From assembly GCA_026874595.1 (NCBI GenBank), contig CM049307.1, forward strand, positions 60,768,870-60,832,869: a stretch of DNA of 64,000 nucleotides. The letters run 5' to 3'. Shown one piece after another: positions 1-62,421 of the stretch. The stretch's first letter is position 1. Each line of letters begins with the position of its first letter. The notes under the pieces are model-generated. The model was not told the DNA's origin. It saw nothing but the letters and a program-made list of their open reading frames with translations, and did no database searches. Origin of the DNA: Sipunculus nudus (lineage: Eukaryota > Annelida > Sipuncula > Golfingiida > Sipunculidae). Made by a program: the position numbers and the translations under genes.

Positions 1-650
1 CCGCTGCTCTGAACACCAGGTATAATATTGATTAACATCAGTAGTCAGGAACTCTCGCGGTAACAGACAAAGCTAAGGATTAAAGAAACCGGAGTCTAAA
101 ATGGAATCTGAATGCGATTGTTACGGAGACGGTTGTCATGGTTATCAACGGCTCTGATACAAGTTTTAATGTTGATTCACGTACACATGACTGAGATCAT
201 TGTGTGTGTATGCGTGTGTGTATATATTACGGTGTTTATATATTACATTATTTATCATATTGATTAACATATAATCACTACAATTTTTAAAACTGGTAAT
301 GATCTATTATGTTCCTGAATCAAAGAAGGTGAAATTATGCTAATAGGTGTTTCAAAACCTTTTTTTTAATTGTGCACCTTGACCCGAGGTTACATTAGCT
401 AATGCAAACTTGGGCCACGCCAAGATGCCCTATCAGTATTGCCTTTTCTCAAATACTGAATCTTTATCTGTAGGAACCAACTTGTCCATGAAAAGCTGTC
501 TCTGGTCACACAGGCTTAAAACTGTCTCAACAGCACTGTATTATATGCTCAATTAATTTTAAAATCAAATGACCACACTTACAACAGCATGGAACATATT
601 AAACCAATGGAACACAACGTTGCTCACCTTATTTAAAGCTTAGGTGCAGT
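1..650. other. downstream intergenic sequence
   Basis: AT-rich with a short TG-rich stretch near 200-230. No gene or splice-bounded exon was recognised. Confidence 0.6.
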
Positions 651-1640
651 CAGGCCAAATTATGTTGATACCTGCCGTTAAAATGCTCGCAGGCACAGGC
701 GATACTTGGACCTGCTTGCCAATGGACACATTAACACATTGATCTTTGTAGTTGGATTTTCACGGAGGTTTTATGTTAACACAGGTTGCTTTAAGGATCA
801 GTGTGCAATTAGGGTAGGGTTAATACCAGTTGCTGGTATAATCTGAGATGCATCCAAAGTTACCACAGGCTACTCTTAGAATGGTGTGCACTTAGTTACT
901 GGGTTAAAACATTGACGTGCATGCAGGTTAACCCTGATAAAGATAAGGAGTGCACTAATAAGTGCACAATGATTCAGGTAAATCAACTACATGTACAAGG
1001 GTACCGGGAACCCTGGGCCCAGTTGTACAACTATCAATTCTGCACTCAGAAATACACTAGTTTGACAGAGGTTTGTGTGTAATAAATGCACTATAATGTA
1101 CTTTGAAACAACCAATTCATTGATGTCATCAAGATACAGGTTAACACACAACTGGGTGTTCAGTTACAGGAAAACACATGGCAGGTGAACATATTCTTTT
1201 TAACAAATGTGTGCACTCAGGCACTTTAAAGCTCACAATCATACTGCAATCCTCTGTGTGCACTTCAAAGGTACTCCCTAAACAGCTGAGCTTGAAATCC
1301 TCTGTGTGCAGTGCTGTGCACCAGGTACTAACTTGTTGACAGCCAAGCCAGATATCTTCTGTGTGCATCCAGAAACTAGTTCTCAACAGCTGATCTTGCA
1401 ATCCTGCGTGTGAACTCAGGTACAAATTAACAGTAAACCTTGCGATCCTCAATTCTCTGTGTGCACACAGGGACAAGTTCACAACCTACTCTGCTTTCGT
1501 TGTGTGCACTCCTGTACAAAATTACATAGGTCACGTTAGGGTTCACATGGGTTTGATTATGTGACTGTTGACCACATTTTTAATCTTACAAGTTAACACA
1601 GGCTGCTACTATACTTCTGTGCATTTTATATATGCTGTCA
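650..1640. repeat. degenerate minisatellite, about 50-60 bp unit
   Basis: Loose tandem copies of a unit with a CTCTGTGTGCAC core followed by GGTACAA and TTAACAC(A)GG; clear cores at about 1252, 1300, 1358, 1404, 1454 and 1501, weaker ones to the left. The long minus-strand reading frame at 1141-1482 is a by-product (repeated HTED). Confidence 0.6.
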
Positions 1641-1809
1641 CCAATCTATTCTAGGGGTGCAAGTTCAGCCATTTATAAATACAAGCTCATTTCTGTATTT
1701 CATATGACTACCAGCTCACCTTGGCTTTAGTAAAGATAAATTAAATGTACCATTAGTATATCAGAAACAATCTTTACTCTTCAATCCTACATTAGTATTA
1801 TATTTGTTT

Positions 1810-1842
<33 letters not shown>
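1810..1842. repeat. (CA)n microsatellite
   Basis: Uninterrupted CA dinucleotides. Confidence 0.95.
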
Positions 1843-1844
<2 letters not shown>

Positions 1845-2979
1845 ATGGTATATTAAAGCACTGCATCAATTTTGTTGTTGTTGCTGTAAACAACCAAAAT
1901 CCAACATAATTGGGTCTTGCTTATCAAAGCACTGTTTATCCAAACTTCCTTTAATCTGACCTTGAAATATCAACACATTTTAATCTGATTTCAGCGTTAC
2001 CAAATGATAGTCAACTGACAGACAACTTGTGAACAGCATTCCTTATCCTAACAGAGTTAAGAAAATCAAGGATCTAACACTAAAGTACTTGAAATAACAG
2101 CCAAGACCATAAGCTGGCTGCCCTCTTGTACATATTACCAATATGTAAATCCATATGGTTCAATCAATGATCAAATATGTCATGTGAGACAAAGTATCAA
2201 TCAATGCAATTAAATGGATTTGGGTACACATTCTGCTTGTAATCTGCAAGCTATCACATGAACACTGCCAAATTTTATGTTTGGTCACACCATTATATAT
2301 CATACAAAAGTATAAATGTATATTTATTTTTCACTTTAATTACTCATAACAATTAGTCCATGTTATTTTGTTTCACTTAAATCAATCAAATTGTTGCAAA
2401 TGACAAAAATGTAAATTTGATGAATTTTAACATTAATGAGTCAGTAACATACTCTTGAAATGCCAAATGGCCTTGATAACGAGTCAACTATGGAACAAAG
2501 TATTTGTTAAGTACCAAGCTGCTTGGAAGAATCCAGCAACAGTCAAAAGATGTGTGCATTTACATGAAATAAAATGTAACCCTGCAGCACATGATATACT
2601 GATGACACACTTGGCCTGAGACCAATTTTTCTCCTCAAGCACCAGCAGGGCTAATTATTGAGAACAGAGTGAAATCACATCGAGATCTAATTAAATACAT
2701 GTAAGCTACCTAGGTTTCTCTTTTGTAACAATCAGTAAGCTTGTCAACACAATAAACCATGATAGTGCATTGTTCAAGCATGGGTCAGAGGACCCATTAC
2801 CTTGTCATTGACATTATAGTTATATGCAGAAGCATTGTGGGACACTGTGACGTTGGTGTGTGACTGTATATTTGTTCAGCTGACTGGATGCCTGGTTGAG
2901 GATGCGGTGGATCACCCTGATGTTGGGAAACGTCCAACAAGAGCCAGGAGATCAGACAACTGGGTTGGACAGAACTTAT
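1843..2979. other. USP7 3' UTR and downstream sequence
   Basis: Non-coding, AT-rich. The part next to 2979 is presumably 3' UTR of USP7. Nothing else recognised. Confidence 0.6.
2323..2328 (-). terminator. candidate poly(A) signal for USP7
   Basis: AATAAA on the minus strand about 650 nt past the stop codon. It is one of the first canonical hexamers in an AT-rich region, so it may be chance. Confidence 0.3.
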
Positions 2980-51963
<48,984 letters not shown>

Positions 51964-54229
51964 CTGTAAATGAAAAACCCAAGATTTATCATCAGACAAT
52001 GTACACGCATCAATATGTTACTTTTTGTTAGATGCTTTCTATAAGCACTATGTTAAATTTCAAGGCTAACTGTGCACTCATGCAAAATATACAAACCACT
52101 GACATCAAACAGTACACGACACAGGCAATGAGGCTGTGTGTGTGCTATTAATAACTTCATAAGTACTTTATACACATGATATATATTTGAGAAATTCCAA
52201 ATGCTATCAGCTAATAAATAGGTACTATAATAGGGATGTAGCACTAAGAACACAATCTTGCTAGATTCTCAGTTAAACCCTGATATTTGTAACTAACTAA
52301 TTCAAATTAATTTATAAGATTTAGAACCAAATGATATTTGTTTTTAAATAAGAACTTAACCATTTCACAGTACTTTATAAACAGTCAAGAGAACAGTTAT
52401 AAGAAAATCAAAATGCTCAAATTACAGTCACTTGCTCTGGCATATGTAACCAGGCTGTGTTTGTGTGTATTATACATATAATAGAAAATATCTAAGAAAT
52501 TACTACCGGTAAAACACAAAATTTCTGTCACTTTAAGGCAGTACCTCTTTCAATGAAATACCAGGGTATAAAATATCTCATTAAAATTTGATTAAATCAT
52601 GTCAGTGGTGTCCATTTCATAGATAATATCAGAAGTGTGACAAATAATTTATAGTCTCACTTGCAAGACTCAAAATTACAAGAACGAGAAACAAAAGGAT
52701 GATCAAAGCAGAAAATTCTGATTGATCCTATTTTCATTCCAGACTGAACACTTATTTTATATGCACTGCCTATGCTATAAACAGACCATTTATGACTGTC
52801 TCTGTATTAAGTATTGGTTTTCTTATAAAAGATGACTGCAAAGAGAGACAGACACTGAACCTTTTACAGACAGACAAATCAAAACCTCCCAGCATGGTAC
52901 AAAACAACATCTGAACAGTTCCTCTGAAACTCCAACCATCTCACACTAGTCACAGCCAAAACATGCTGACCAAATAATAAGCAAAGTAAACAAATATTTC
53001 CCTGGACGTGCACAGTGATATGGAATATGTTGCTCAGACTCTCCTGTGGATAGCAAATTTATTAATTCTTACTTCCATGGGCACAAAACCATACTGGCCA
53101 CCATTAGCTGGCTCCCATATGCTGGACAAAGTAATCATGTTGAGAAAAATAGTCACTGGAACAAGTGACATGTAAAAATTGGGTACAGAAAAAACTCAAC
53201 ATGACGATTATATGCAACAGTTTCCTTAATTAAATCAGTGACTTTTCCTACAATCAACAGGTTTGTGCCAAATACTGAAGCAGAGTAAATTTCATTCTTA
53301 GATTTCTACTTTTTCTTGGTGTTGGATCCCATCTGGGCTCATCAGAAACTCAGGAGGCCAGAATTCAACTGGGAGTTAGATATGGGAATCCAGTCTGAGT
53401 CTTAACTTGTGCTTCTCTTAATAATTACCACCAAATTGTTACTGTGATTCAGTGTGAGGCCGACCATAATATACAAAATGTTCAAAGAGAGGATCAAGAT
53501 AAGAGGTCCCTGACTGACTCCTGCCACAGTTAATGATCTCACTTCTAAGAATAGACATCATATCTATCATGAGTCATTTATAAAACCTTCCCTAACCAAT
53601 CAAACAGCCATACATAATACCTTAATCAGGTTTTGACACATCTATCCATTACCGTTCTGATTTTCTGTATGAATTCACACATCATGGTCAGGCATAAGAA
53701 CAAGCCAAGACAAAAAACTCATGGAAAAAAATAAACCTACCCATTCAAGCAAGCATAAGATAACTGCTAATTTCCTTCCTCTCAAAACTCCTCTGCCTTT
53801 TTTAAAATGTTTATACTAAACTGAAGATTAACACTGTCAACTAGAAGTTTTATATTGAGATCAAATCTATAAATTATGTGAGTCATGTGTGACAAAACCA
53901 CCTGTTTGTCTCCAGGAGAAAAAGATGTTTACTGTATATTCAGCCCACAGTGTAAGGCACCACTTTTCATACTCATTTCTAGCCCATTTTTGATTAATTA
54001 AGTGCTTCAAATATGTAGAATATCAATTTAAATTCTCACTCAACCTGCCATAACACCAATAGAAGAGACAGTACTATAAAATAATGATTACAACCAACAA
54101 GTGGAGATTGATGCTACTGGTAAACACATGTAGGTAAATTTATTCAATATGAACCCATCAGCCCCATGATGGTATATTAGGCTAGGACTGACTGAAATGT
54201 TTGACACGTTTCAAATACAACAAGCAAAT
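51964..54229. other. intron or upstream sequence, nothing recognised
   Basis: The longest repeat-poor stretch in the window. No exon, CpG-rich promoter or conserved coding segment was recognised. Confidence 0.5.
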
Positions 54230-55530
54230 TCAAGGAATTTATGTCCCCTGCAAGGGACACCTGTTGGTGATTAGTGACGCTAACTGTGCTGATTCATCAT
54301 ATGAACAATGAAAGATCCTATTTTATTATTATCTTATCAGACAGACACACCAAAACCAATCCCATCCAAGGTAAGTATGAGAGCAATAACTGACCTAAAT
54401 ATGAATGAAATCAGATAATATTTAGGAATGTAATCACACAGAAACAACTAGAATATCAGCAGAAGCTGACAAAAGCCCTCAGCCAAAACAATAGTGTTTA
54501 GAGGTGGTAACAGTTACAAGTACTAAATATCTGTTCTCACATGGATGAATATCTGTACATGTCTCAGTTATAAATTTAAAATGGAGAGGTATGTACCATG
54601 ATTCATAACAATCCACCGAGATTTTGTAGATATACGTCTTCACCAAAGAAATAAAATTCCTCTTGTGAATCCTTTTAGAGATATCCCGCTCACAAGGCCA
54701 AAGTTGAAAAATCCAAGAAAAATTCATTAAAAATCAGAAATTGCAGGTGGTGCCCCCAAACTTGTGCAGCAGTTACAGACCATCAGTCCCTATGATCATA
54801 GTAAGAATTGTGAAAATCCACCCAATGGTTTCTGAGAAATAAGCTTCTAAATGTTTTTTCTATAATCAGCTCTAAAACGTAGAAAAATAGGTCAAGGTCA
54901 CCCATCTTCGAACTTGACCGAGATTTTGTCAATATACATCTTCACCGAAAAAATAAAATTCCTACGGTGAATCCTTTTAGAGATATCCCACTCACAAGCC
55001 CAAAGTTGAAAAATCCGATAAAAATTCATTAAAAATCAGAAATTGTAGGTGACGCCACCAAACTTGTGAAGCAGGTACAGACTATCAGTCCTAATAATCA
55101 TAGTAAGTTTTGTGAAAATCCACCAAATGGTTCCGGAGTAATAAGCATCTAAGTGTTTTTCTATAATCAGCTCTAAAATGTAGAAAAATAGGTCAAGGTC
55201 ACCTATCTTCGAACTTGACCGAGATTTTGTTGATATACATCTTTACCGAGGAAATAAAATTCTGATGGTGAATCCTTTTCAAGATATCCCGCTCACAAGG
55301 TAAAAGTTAACGGACGCCGGACGGACAGACGGACGGACGGACAGCTTGGGTGACGACAATAGCTTATCAGCCTAAGGGCTGAGGGCTAAAAACCTGACAG
55401 CAGGACAGACAGAGGGATAGACAGACAGACAAGAGGGACAGACAGACAAGAGGGACAGACAGACAAGAGGGACAGACAGACACCCAAATCAATGTTCCCC
55501 TTTCAGGGAAGCCGGGGACAATAAAAAAAG
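54230..55530 (+). mobile_element. repeat F copy interrupted by repeat D
   Basis: The left part matches 23160-23500, then repeat D intervenes, then the F tail resumes as AACCTGACAGCAGGACAGAC, a (GACA)n-rich stretch with three 16-bp AGAGGGACAGACAGACA units, and the end TGTTCCCC...GGGGACA hairpin. Confidence 0.65.
54475..55388 (+). mobile_element. repeat D: 301-bp tandem units, (ACGG)n and hairpin end
   Basis: Bounded by GCCCTCAGCC (54475-54484) and its reverse complement GGCTGAGGGC (55377-55386). Core boxes GGTCAAGGTCACC recur with period 301 (54890, 55191). Then (ACGG)n at about 55312-55342 and TAGC-TTAT-CAGCC-TAAG-GGCTG-AGG-GCTA. Nested inside repeat F. Confidence 0.78.
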
Positions 55531-55559
55531 ATACTGTAGTTACTGTCAGAAGCAAGAAA

Positions 55560-56378
55560 CAAGCTCAATTAGGCCATGTGTCTTTATTCAAGCTCCAAAT
55601 CAGTACATGATCTCTGTGTCTATATGTACCATAAATAAGATTTTCTGAACGCCTGTGAAATGTTCATATTTTTCAAGTGTGTAATTACTGTCCATTTACA
55701 GTGGAGTAGGTTTGGATGTTGTGCTCATTTTGCAGACGCACACATAAAACATGTAGCCCAGACAAATCATGAAAGCTGATAATCTTAACTGAGGTTTTAT
55801 GAATTTTAAGCTGAATGGACTAGAATTTTCCATTCCTTGAATAAATGACAAAACCAAGAACACAAAATGTATATACATTAATTATATCTAATAAAATCAA
55901 ACACCTCAAAAAAGGGCTCCATGAAATATCATTCTGTTAAAATTACATCCATTTTAACACATGTATTTTTAATGGCAACATTGTTCATATACTGCTTAAT
56001 GTCTGGATTAGTCTGCTGAAAATAAACACATAAAACAGGCAGACATCCATTATAAATTCTAACCTCTTTACAAAACAGCAATATTATTGGCCCCCTGTAA
56101 GTTATTATAGTTTCCACTGTCTACTGATAATGCATTAGGTCTTCAGAGCTACAGTGATGGCTGCAGTTCTGTCAATATGGGACTTGATGTTCTTAACCTA
56201 TATTTTTTGGCCCGAACATCAACAGACAAGGACAATCAAGTTAACCAGTGGCCACATCAAAAGTTATTGTTCTACAGGTTTTTAACTGATGTTTTTATGG
56301 ATCAATATGTTTTAAGAATAAGCACCAAGTCTTTAACAGTAATGTTCTGATTGTAACTTTAACCTCAGTCCCTTTAAG
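55560..56378. other. nothing recognised
   Basis: No exon, RNA gene or repeat seen. Confidence 0.5.
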
Positions 56379-56460
56379 ACAAGGGACCTATGGGTCATTG
56401 TGCTAGGCACAAGTTGACCTTGAAGGTAAAAATCTTAAATAATATCAAATAGATTTTATT
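56379..56460 (+). mobile_element. repeat A 5' end fragment (A2 type)
   Basis: ACAAGGGACCTATGGGTCAT, then TTGACCTTGAAGGTAAAAAT as in the A2 leader. No core or hairpin follows. Confidence 0.6.
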
Positions 56461-57906
56461 ATACAAATGAACATATACAAATTCTACAATTTCCACAATA
56501 TATCTCTGAATATCATAGTATATTTATGTTTATTGTTGCAAAATAATTATGTGGTACAAACATTGTGTTAGTGGCTGCGATCACTGATTTTGAAGGACGT
56601 AAATATTCATGTGGGGCAAGTAGAAGCCAGATTATACTTGCCCTACTGGACAAGTACTTTAAATATAGTTTATGTCAGGCCCTGCATGCCAGTTTGACAA
56701 GGATCACCCTAAAACGATGCCCAATCACACTGGCTCAGCATGACTGGTTAGCAGGACTAAATATCCTGTCAAATGTTAGAAAATTATGGCTACAAGTAAT
56801 CAAAAGTCAATTTTTAATGATTGATAACTTGCAGCTGATTAAAGTGATTTAACAGATGAGATTTTCTTACAGACCAGAAATATCACAAATTAATATTACA
56901 ATTATGGCACTGACTGAAATGACAAGACATTTATGACGCTCCAGCAGTGGCTGATACTGATGTTACCCAGCTAACACAAACATTCCTGGACTCTTAATCT
57001 GTCATTTCAGCACTTCCTACAATGAGGCCACACACAAAAATAAAATGTTATATGGAAACGCCAAGGGTGCCCCTTCTTTTTAAGGTAAGAATTTTTTTAG
57101 TGAATTAGTATCCAGCCTTGGCTACAGTGTCCTGAACACTCTGAAAAATTATTATATTTGAAAATGATATTAGTGAAAATCTATATCATAACTTACAGAG
57201 GTTGCACTGCACTTTCTGAGCGGAACTCCTCTGGTAACGCCTCGGTATGCACTATTTGGTATTGAACTGTTGCGAATGATGCAAAGTGTATAATGAAAGG
57301 GGTCATTTTCTTGATTTCTCCATAAATCCAGAGATATCTCAAATTTTTTTCCAAAGGAGCTTTGCAACAACACCTGTTGGCCAACAATGTATCAAGGCAG
57401 AAAGCAGTTTGTTACTCTGAACCTGGGCCTTTATATCTTAACATTTTGTGAGACTCAAAAGAGTCATACATTACAAAATGTTCAGTTGTTCCTAGAGCAT
57501 CAACAAACAATTCGATTCTATTAATAAACTAGAATAGCTAGCAAACACAGATATTTGTCTTCCCCCTATGGGCAATCCTGAAAACATTATGGGTAAAATT
57601 TGCACGGTCTCAAAGCAATGATTCTAGTCAAGATTTCAGCTGATTTGATCATGAAGATCAAGGGAAAGGTCATCGGTTTTCAAACTCCTCCAAGATTTAG
57701 GCATTTAGAACTAGTGTGGAAATTTGAAGAAAAAATCTTCAGGACATGTACATCAAAAGTTATTGAGGTCACATTAATACTTTAACTGCAAAAATTTAAC
57801 CTTGAAGATAAAGATCACCAGTACTGAAAATATTTTAGGAAGCCAGTCTTCATTATATTAAAAGCACCATCTGTCGTTGGATGATACTGGTCTTCAAGTT
57901 CAAAAC
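56461..57906. other. nothing recognised
   Basis: Several short frames (for example 56565-56852 on +) have no recognised domain or splice support. Confidence 0.45.
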
Positions 57907-59884
57907 TAGAATACGGGTAGTCGACAAGCGACTACTTGTATCCGCCTAAATCAGAGTGGAACGGGTGAAGTGTTGCATATTAGCATGGATGTCTGCAGCC
58001 AAATTGTGTATGTAGGTTGCGCTACCTACCAAAAAATCCAGAAAGCCGTCCAAGTTGTATACATATGCAAAATTTAAGGCAGATAAGTCAAACCACTATA
58101 TTGTATATGAGTGATTTTTGCCCTTGGCAGACAAACAGATGGACGCTGTGCAAAAAAGGGTTGCAGGTGGCGCCACCAGTTTAGCGTATGATAAAGAGCT
58201 TTGTGAGAACTATACACATGCAAAACTTTGGCCCAATCGGTCAAACGGTTCCCAAGATATGAGCTTGGATATCTGCTGCATAAACTAGAATGCAGGTGGC
58301 GCCACCTGTCATAAAATCAAGAGAGCTGTCGGGGATGTATAAACTTGCAAAATTTAAGGCAGATATGTCAAACCACTGCCGAGATATGAGTGATTTTATC
58401 CCATGGCAGACAAACAGACGGGAGCTGTGCAAACATGGCTGCAGGTGGTGCCACCAGTTTTGCGTATGATAAAGAGCTATATGAGATTTATACACATGCA
58501 AAATTTTGGCCCAAACGGTCAAACGGTTCCCTAGATATGAGCTTGGATGTCTGCAGCGTAAACTTGATTGTTGGTGGCGCCACCTGTCATAAAATCAGAA
58601 AAGCTATCCAGGATGTATAAGCATGCCGAATTTCAGGTGAATTAGTCAAACCACTGCAGAGATATGAGTGATTTTAACCCAAGGCAGACGAACAGATGGA
58701 CACTGTGCAAACATAGTTGCAGGTGGCGCCACCATTTTTTGTGTATGTTATAAAGCTCTCCAAGGGCTACATTTGTGCAAAAAAATTTTCCTGATCGGTC
58801 AAACGGTTCCTGAGATATGAGCTTGGATGTCTGCAGCGTAAACGTGAATGTAGGTGGCGCCACCTGTCATAAAATCAGAAAAGCTATCCAGGATGTATAC
58901 GCATGCCAAATTTCAGGTGAATTAGTCAAGTCACTGCAGAGATATGAGTGATTTTAACCCAAGGCAGACAAACAGATGGACACTGTGCAAACAAGGTTGC
59001 AGGTAGCGCCACCATTTTTGGTGTATGTTATAAAGCTCTCCAAGGGCTACATTTGTGCAAAAGAATTTTCCTGATCGGTCAAACGGTTCCCGAGATATGA
59101 GCTTGGATGTCTGCAGCGTAAACGTGAATGTAGGTGGCGCCACCTGTCATAAAATCAGAAAAGCTATCCAGGATGTATACGCATGCCAAATTTCAGGTGA
59201 ATTAGTCAAGTCACTGCAGAGATATGAGTGATTTTAACCCAAGGCAGACGAACAGATGGACACTGTGCAAACATGGTTGCAGGTGGCGCCACCATTTTTG
59301 GTGTATGTTATGAAGCTCTCCAAGGGCTACATTTGTGCAAAAGAATTTTCCTGATCGGTCAAACGGTTCCCGAGATATGAGCTTGGATGTCTGCAGCGTA
59401 AACGTGAATGTAGGTGGCGCCACCTGTCATAAAATCAGAAAAGCTATCCAGGATGTTTACGCATGCCGAATTTCAGGTGAATTAGTCAAGTCACTGCAGA
59501 GATATGAGTGATTTTAACCCAAGGCAGACGAACAGATGGACACTGTGCAAACATGGTTGCAGATGGCGCCACCATTTTTGGTGTATGTTATAAAGCTCTC
59601 CGAGGGCTACATTTGTGCAAAAAAATTTTCCTGATCGGTCAAACGGTTCCCGAGATATGTGGGTTTGTGTGGAAACAGACGCACAAACGGACGTAGAGCG
59701 CAGAAGAAAGGTCAGAGGTCAAAACAAAATCGGGGCGCAGCAGTTCACATGTGACCCGAACATAATCCCGGGTTTCGGAAAATTCCGCCCAGCGGTTACA
59801 GAGGAGTTCTCCGGACACCTACGCGGCGGCCGCGGCGGCCAGCTGAAAACATAGTATCCGCAAAACTCTGTTTTGGCGGATACA
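57907..59884 (+). mobile_element. repeat B copy with clean 280-bp array
   Basis: Start TAGAATACGGGTAGTCGACA, left IR GTATCCGCCTAAATCAGAGT, then half-units of about 140 bp organised as 280-bp dimers; GGTGGCGCCACCTGTCAT recurs at about 58855, 59135 and 59415. Then the GC-rich patch CGCGGCGGCCGCGGCGGCC (about 59822-59840) and the GTATCCGC...GCGGATAC hairpin. The three nearly identical 70-codon minus-strand frames are repeat artefacts. Confidence 0.9.
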
Positions 59885-60627
59885 ATAATGAATTGAATGA
59901 ACAATGGAGTTGACTTGTTCACATGCCCCATTTTCATTAATGGACTCACATTAATGTATCTCACCTGAAAGTTACACTAAAATTTCACTTTGTCTTGATC
60001 AACAAATAATTTTTTTCAAATCAAACTCCCTCAAAATGACAATGACACACCTTCTTGCTTCATATTTCTAGGTCAAAGAGTCACAAAGAACAATTAATTT
60101 TATATTTTGGTGTGGCCTTACTTGCCACTCACCGCCTGGGTGAACATCCAATGGCTCTGGATGCGTTAAGTCATGTGGGAATGAACATACTGTGACCAGA
60201 AAGTTGGTTCAACATTTGAAATCAATATACTTCTCATGCACATAGGGATATGCTGTATTTGGTGTCCCATGATTCTGGCAATGAAAAGATAGATGGTCAT
60301 TAAACATCAATGATTCACCTATTCTGATACGGTCTGTTTTCCTGGGACTTCCTCGGGAAAATCAATATAAAATAACAAAACCTATCACAAATCCACAAGT
60401 CCCTTCTAACACAGGATTGTACTCAGCAGTCCTCAAATTATCAAGAAGCCAGGCCTGTAGAGCAGTACTCATATAATTTTTACAATAATCTTCCAAAAAG
60501 CAAGCACCTCTTCCATCAATAACAATAAACTACACTGATGCAGCATGGACCATTGACTAATTTAATCTTTGCTGTTGTTAGATGGTTGATACCATCCATT
60601 TTCCAAATGCAAGACTTCAGAGAAAGT
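59885..60627. other. nothing recognised
   Basis: No exon or repeat boundary seen. Confidence 0.5.
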
Positions 60628-61040
60628 GTCCCCTATGTAAAGTTTTCAAACTCATGCTTAACAGCAAAATAGCAGACCCACTGCAGAATACAGTAGAACC
60701 TCCAAATTATGCACATTGCTTGCAATAGAGAAGTCTCCTTAATAGGGAGATCATAGAATTTGATTTTGGGACCTACTTTCAAGGGACTACCAGTCAGTGG
60801 CCATAAATAGAGGTGCCCTAGAACGTGTCCCCTATATTCAGTTTTCAAACTCATACTTAACAGCAAAATAGCAGACCAACTGCAGAATACGGTAGAACCT
60901 CCAAATTATGCACACTGCTCGCAAGAGAGAGGTGTCCTTAGTAGGGAGATCATAGATTTTGGGACCTACTTTCAAGGGACTACCAGTCAGTGGCAATAAA
61001 TACAGGTGCCCTTAGTACAGAGGTGCCCTTAAAGAGAGGT
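60628..61040 (+). repeat. 199-bp tandem duplication
   Basis: GTCCCCTAT starts at 60628 and 60827. Each unit contains GTAGAACCTCCAAATTATGC and GGGACCTACTTTCAAGGGAC. The GTAGAACCTC phrase resembles ends of DNA transposons, but no full inverted pair was defined. Confidence 0.85.
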
Positions 61041-62421
61041 TCAGCTTTACTTCAAAAAGAAGTGGACTTTGAAGTTGCTTCGCAGCAAGTGTTAGTGTTA
61101 AGCTTTAATATCTATGTGTTTGTATATGTGTGTATGCATGAACAAATAGCCATGTTTCCATGTGCTTGTACTGTATATGTGTGGACTGGCAGAAGTACAA
61201 AGTGGCAGATGCTTGAGTGATTGAATTCTTTTAACTGGGAGTTCATGCAGACCCTAAAACAGTGAAAGTGAAAAATTGGTCCAATGGCCATATTCAGGCA
61301 TATAATAAACACACATATTAAGGCATACACTGAGAAACACCAGATTTAAAATCATATAATCATATATACTCATTTGCAAGCACATGGAAATGGCCTGATA
61401 TTCCACAACACAAGTTTGGAAGACTTGATGATAGTGGAGATGCCACAGTAGATGATTTCAAATTTCAGACATTCCCAATTTGAGGAATTCCCAGGCTTGC
61501 CATACAAGCATGCCTTCAAAACATGCATGTAATACTTATATTAAAACTTTCACAAATTCTCCAAGAGGATTCAGCAGAGAAATTACCCTGTGTGACACCT
61601 CAAGTACATATTTCCTTTATATATTAATTATATACACTGAACAGTGTACACAGAACAAAGCCTTACATCTCTGATCTTCTGTTCTAATATCAGATCAAAT
61701 CTCAGCTGAATCAAGGAGGGCGAGAACTGGATACTTATACAGTTATACTATTTATAGTAAAGGTGATTTTCCATAACTGCATAGTCTGTATCTGTAGTCC
61801 ATATATCCTTAATCAGTATGCATACAATTTTGTTTTCCATAAGTACCAGTCCATACTCCGTGTTGATGGTTAGTGCTCAAAAACTGAAAATATTCTTATT
61901 TTTGCAAAGCAATTTCAACACATATTTAATGTACATTTCTATAAGTTAGCAACAAAAGCTGGTTTTCAATCAAGTAATATTAATAATTTTGAAAATGATC
62001 CTTTTACTTAAATTTTACAAGCAGTACTGGTGGTTACACTTCATTCAGTAAAAAAATATTTTGTGTATGATAAAAAAAGGACAACACAATTCAATCAAAT
62101 GTCTATATGTTTGGTTTCAGAAAAATTGATGTCAGAAAAGCCAGTGGGAAATAAAGAATGCTCATATAACACTGCCTAAAAGGTAAACTTCCAAACTAAA
62201 ACCTGAAAACAACAAGGTGATTGGTTTGCGTGGTGTGCAAAAATCTCTCCAATTGGCGTGCATGATGAAGACTATGCATACTGATAAATGGAATAGACTT
62301 GTTTAAAAACTCTACAAAGTGATTTTTGCAAACTACTCATGAAAAACCACCTTTATACTTCAAAAGAAAATGCTCAAACCAGGAGACCTATATTTACTCT
62401 AGGCACTGAATAATTCAAGGC
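61041..62421. other. nothing recognised
   Basis: No exon, promoter or repeat identified. Confidence 0.45.

Noticed and set aside
1141-1482. 113-codon minus-strand frame with repeated HTED
   Set aside because: Translation of a degenerate minisatellite; no splice sites or domain.
58642-59423. Three almost identical 70-codon minus-strand frames
   Set aside because: Period 280 equals the repeat B unit; not a gene family.
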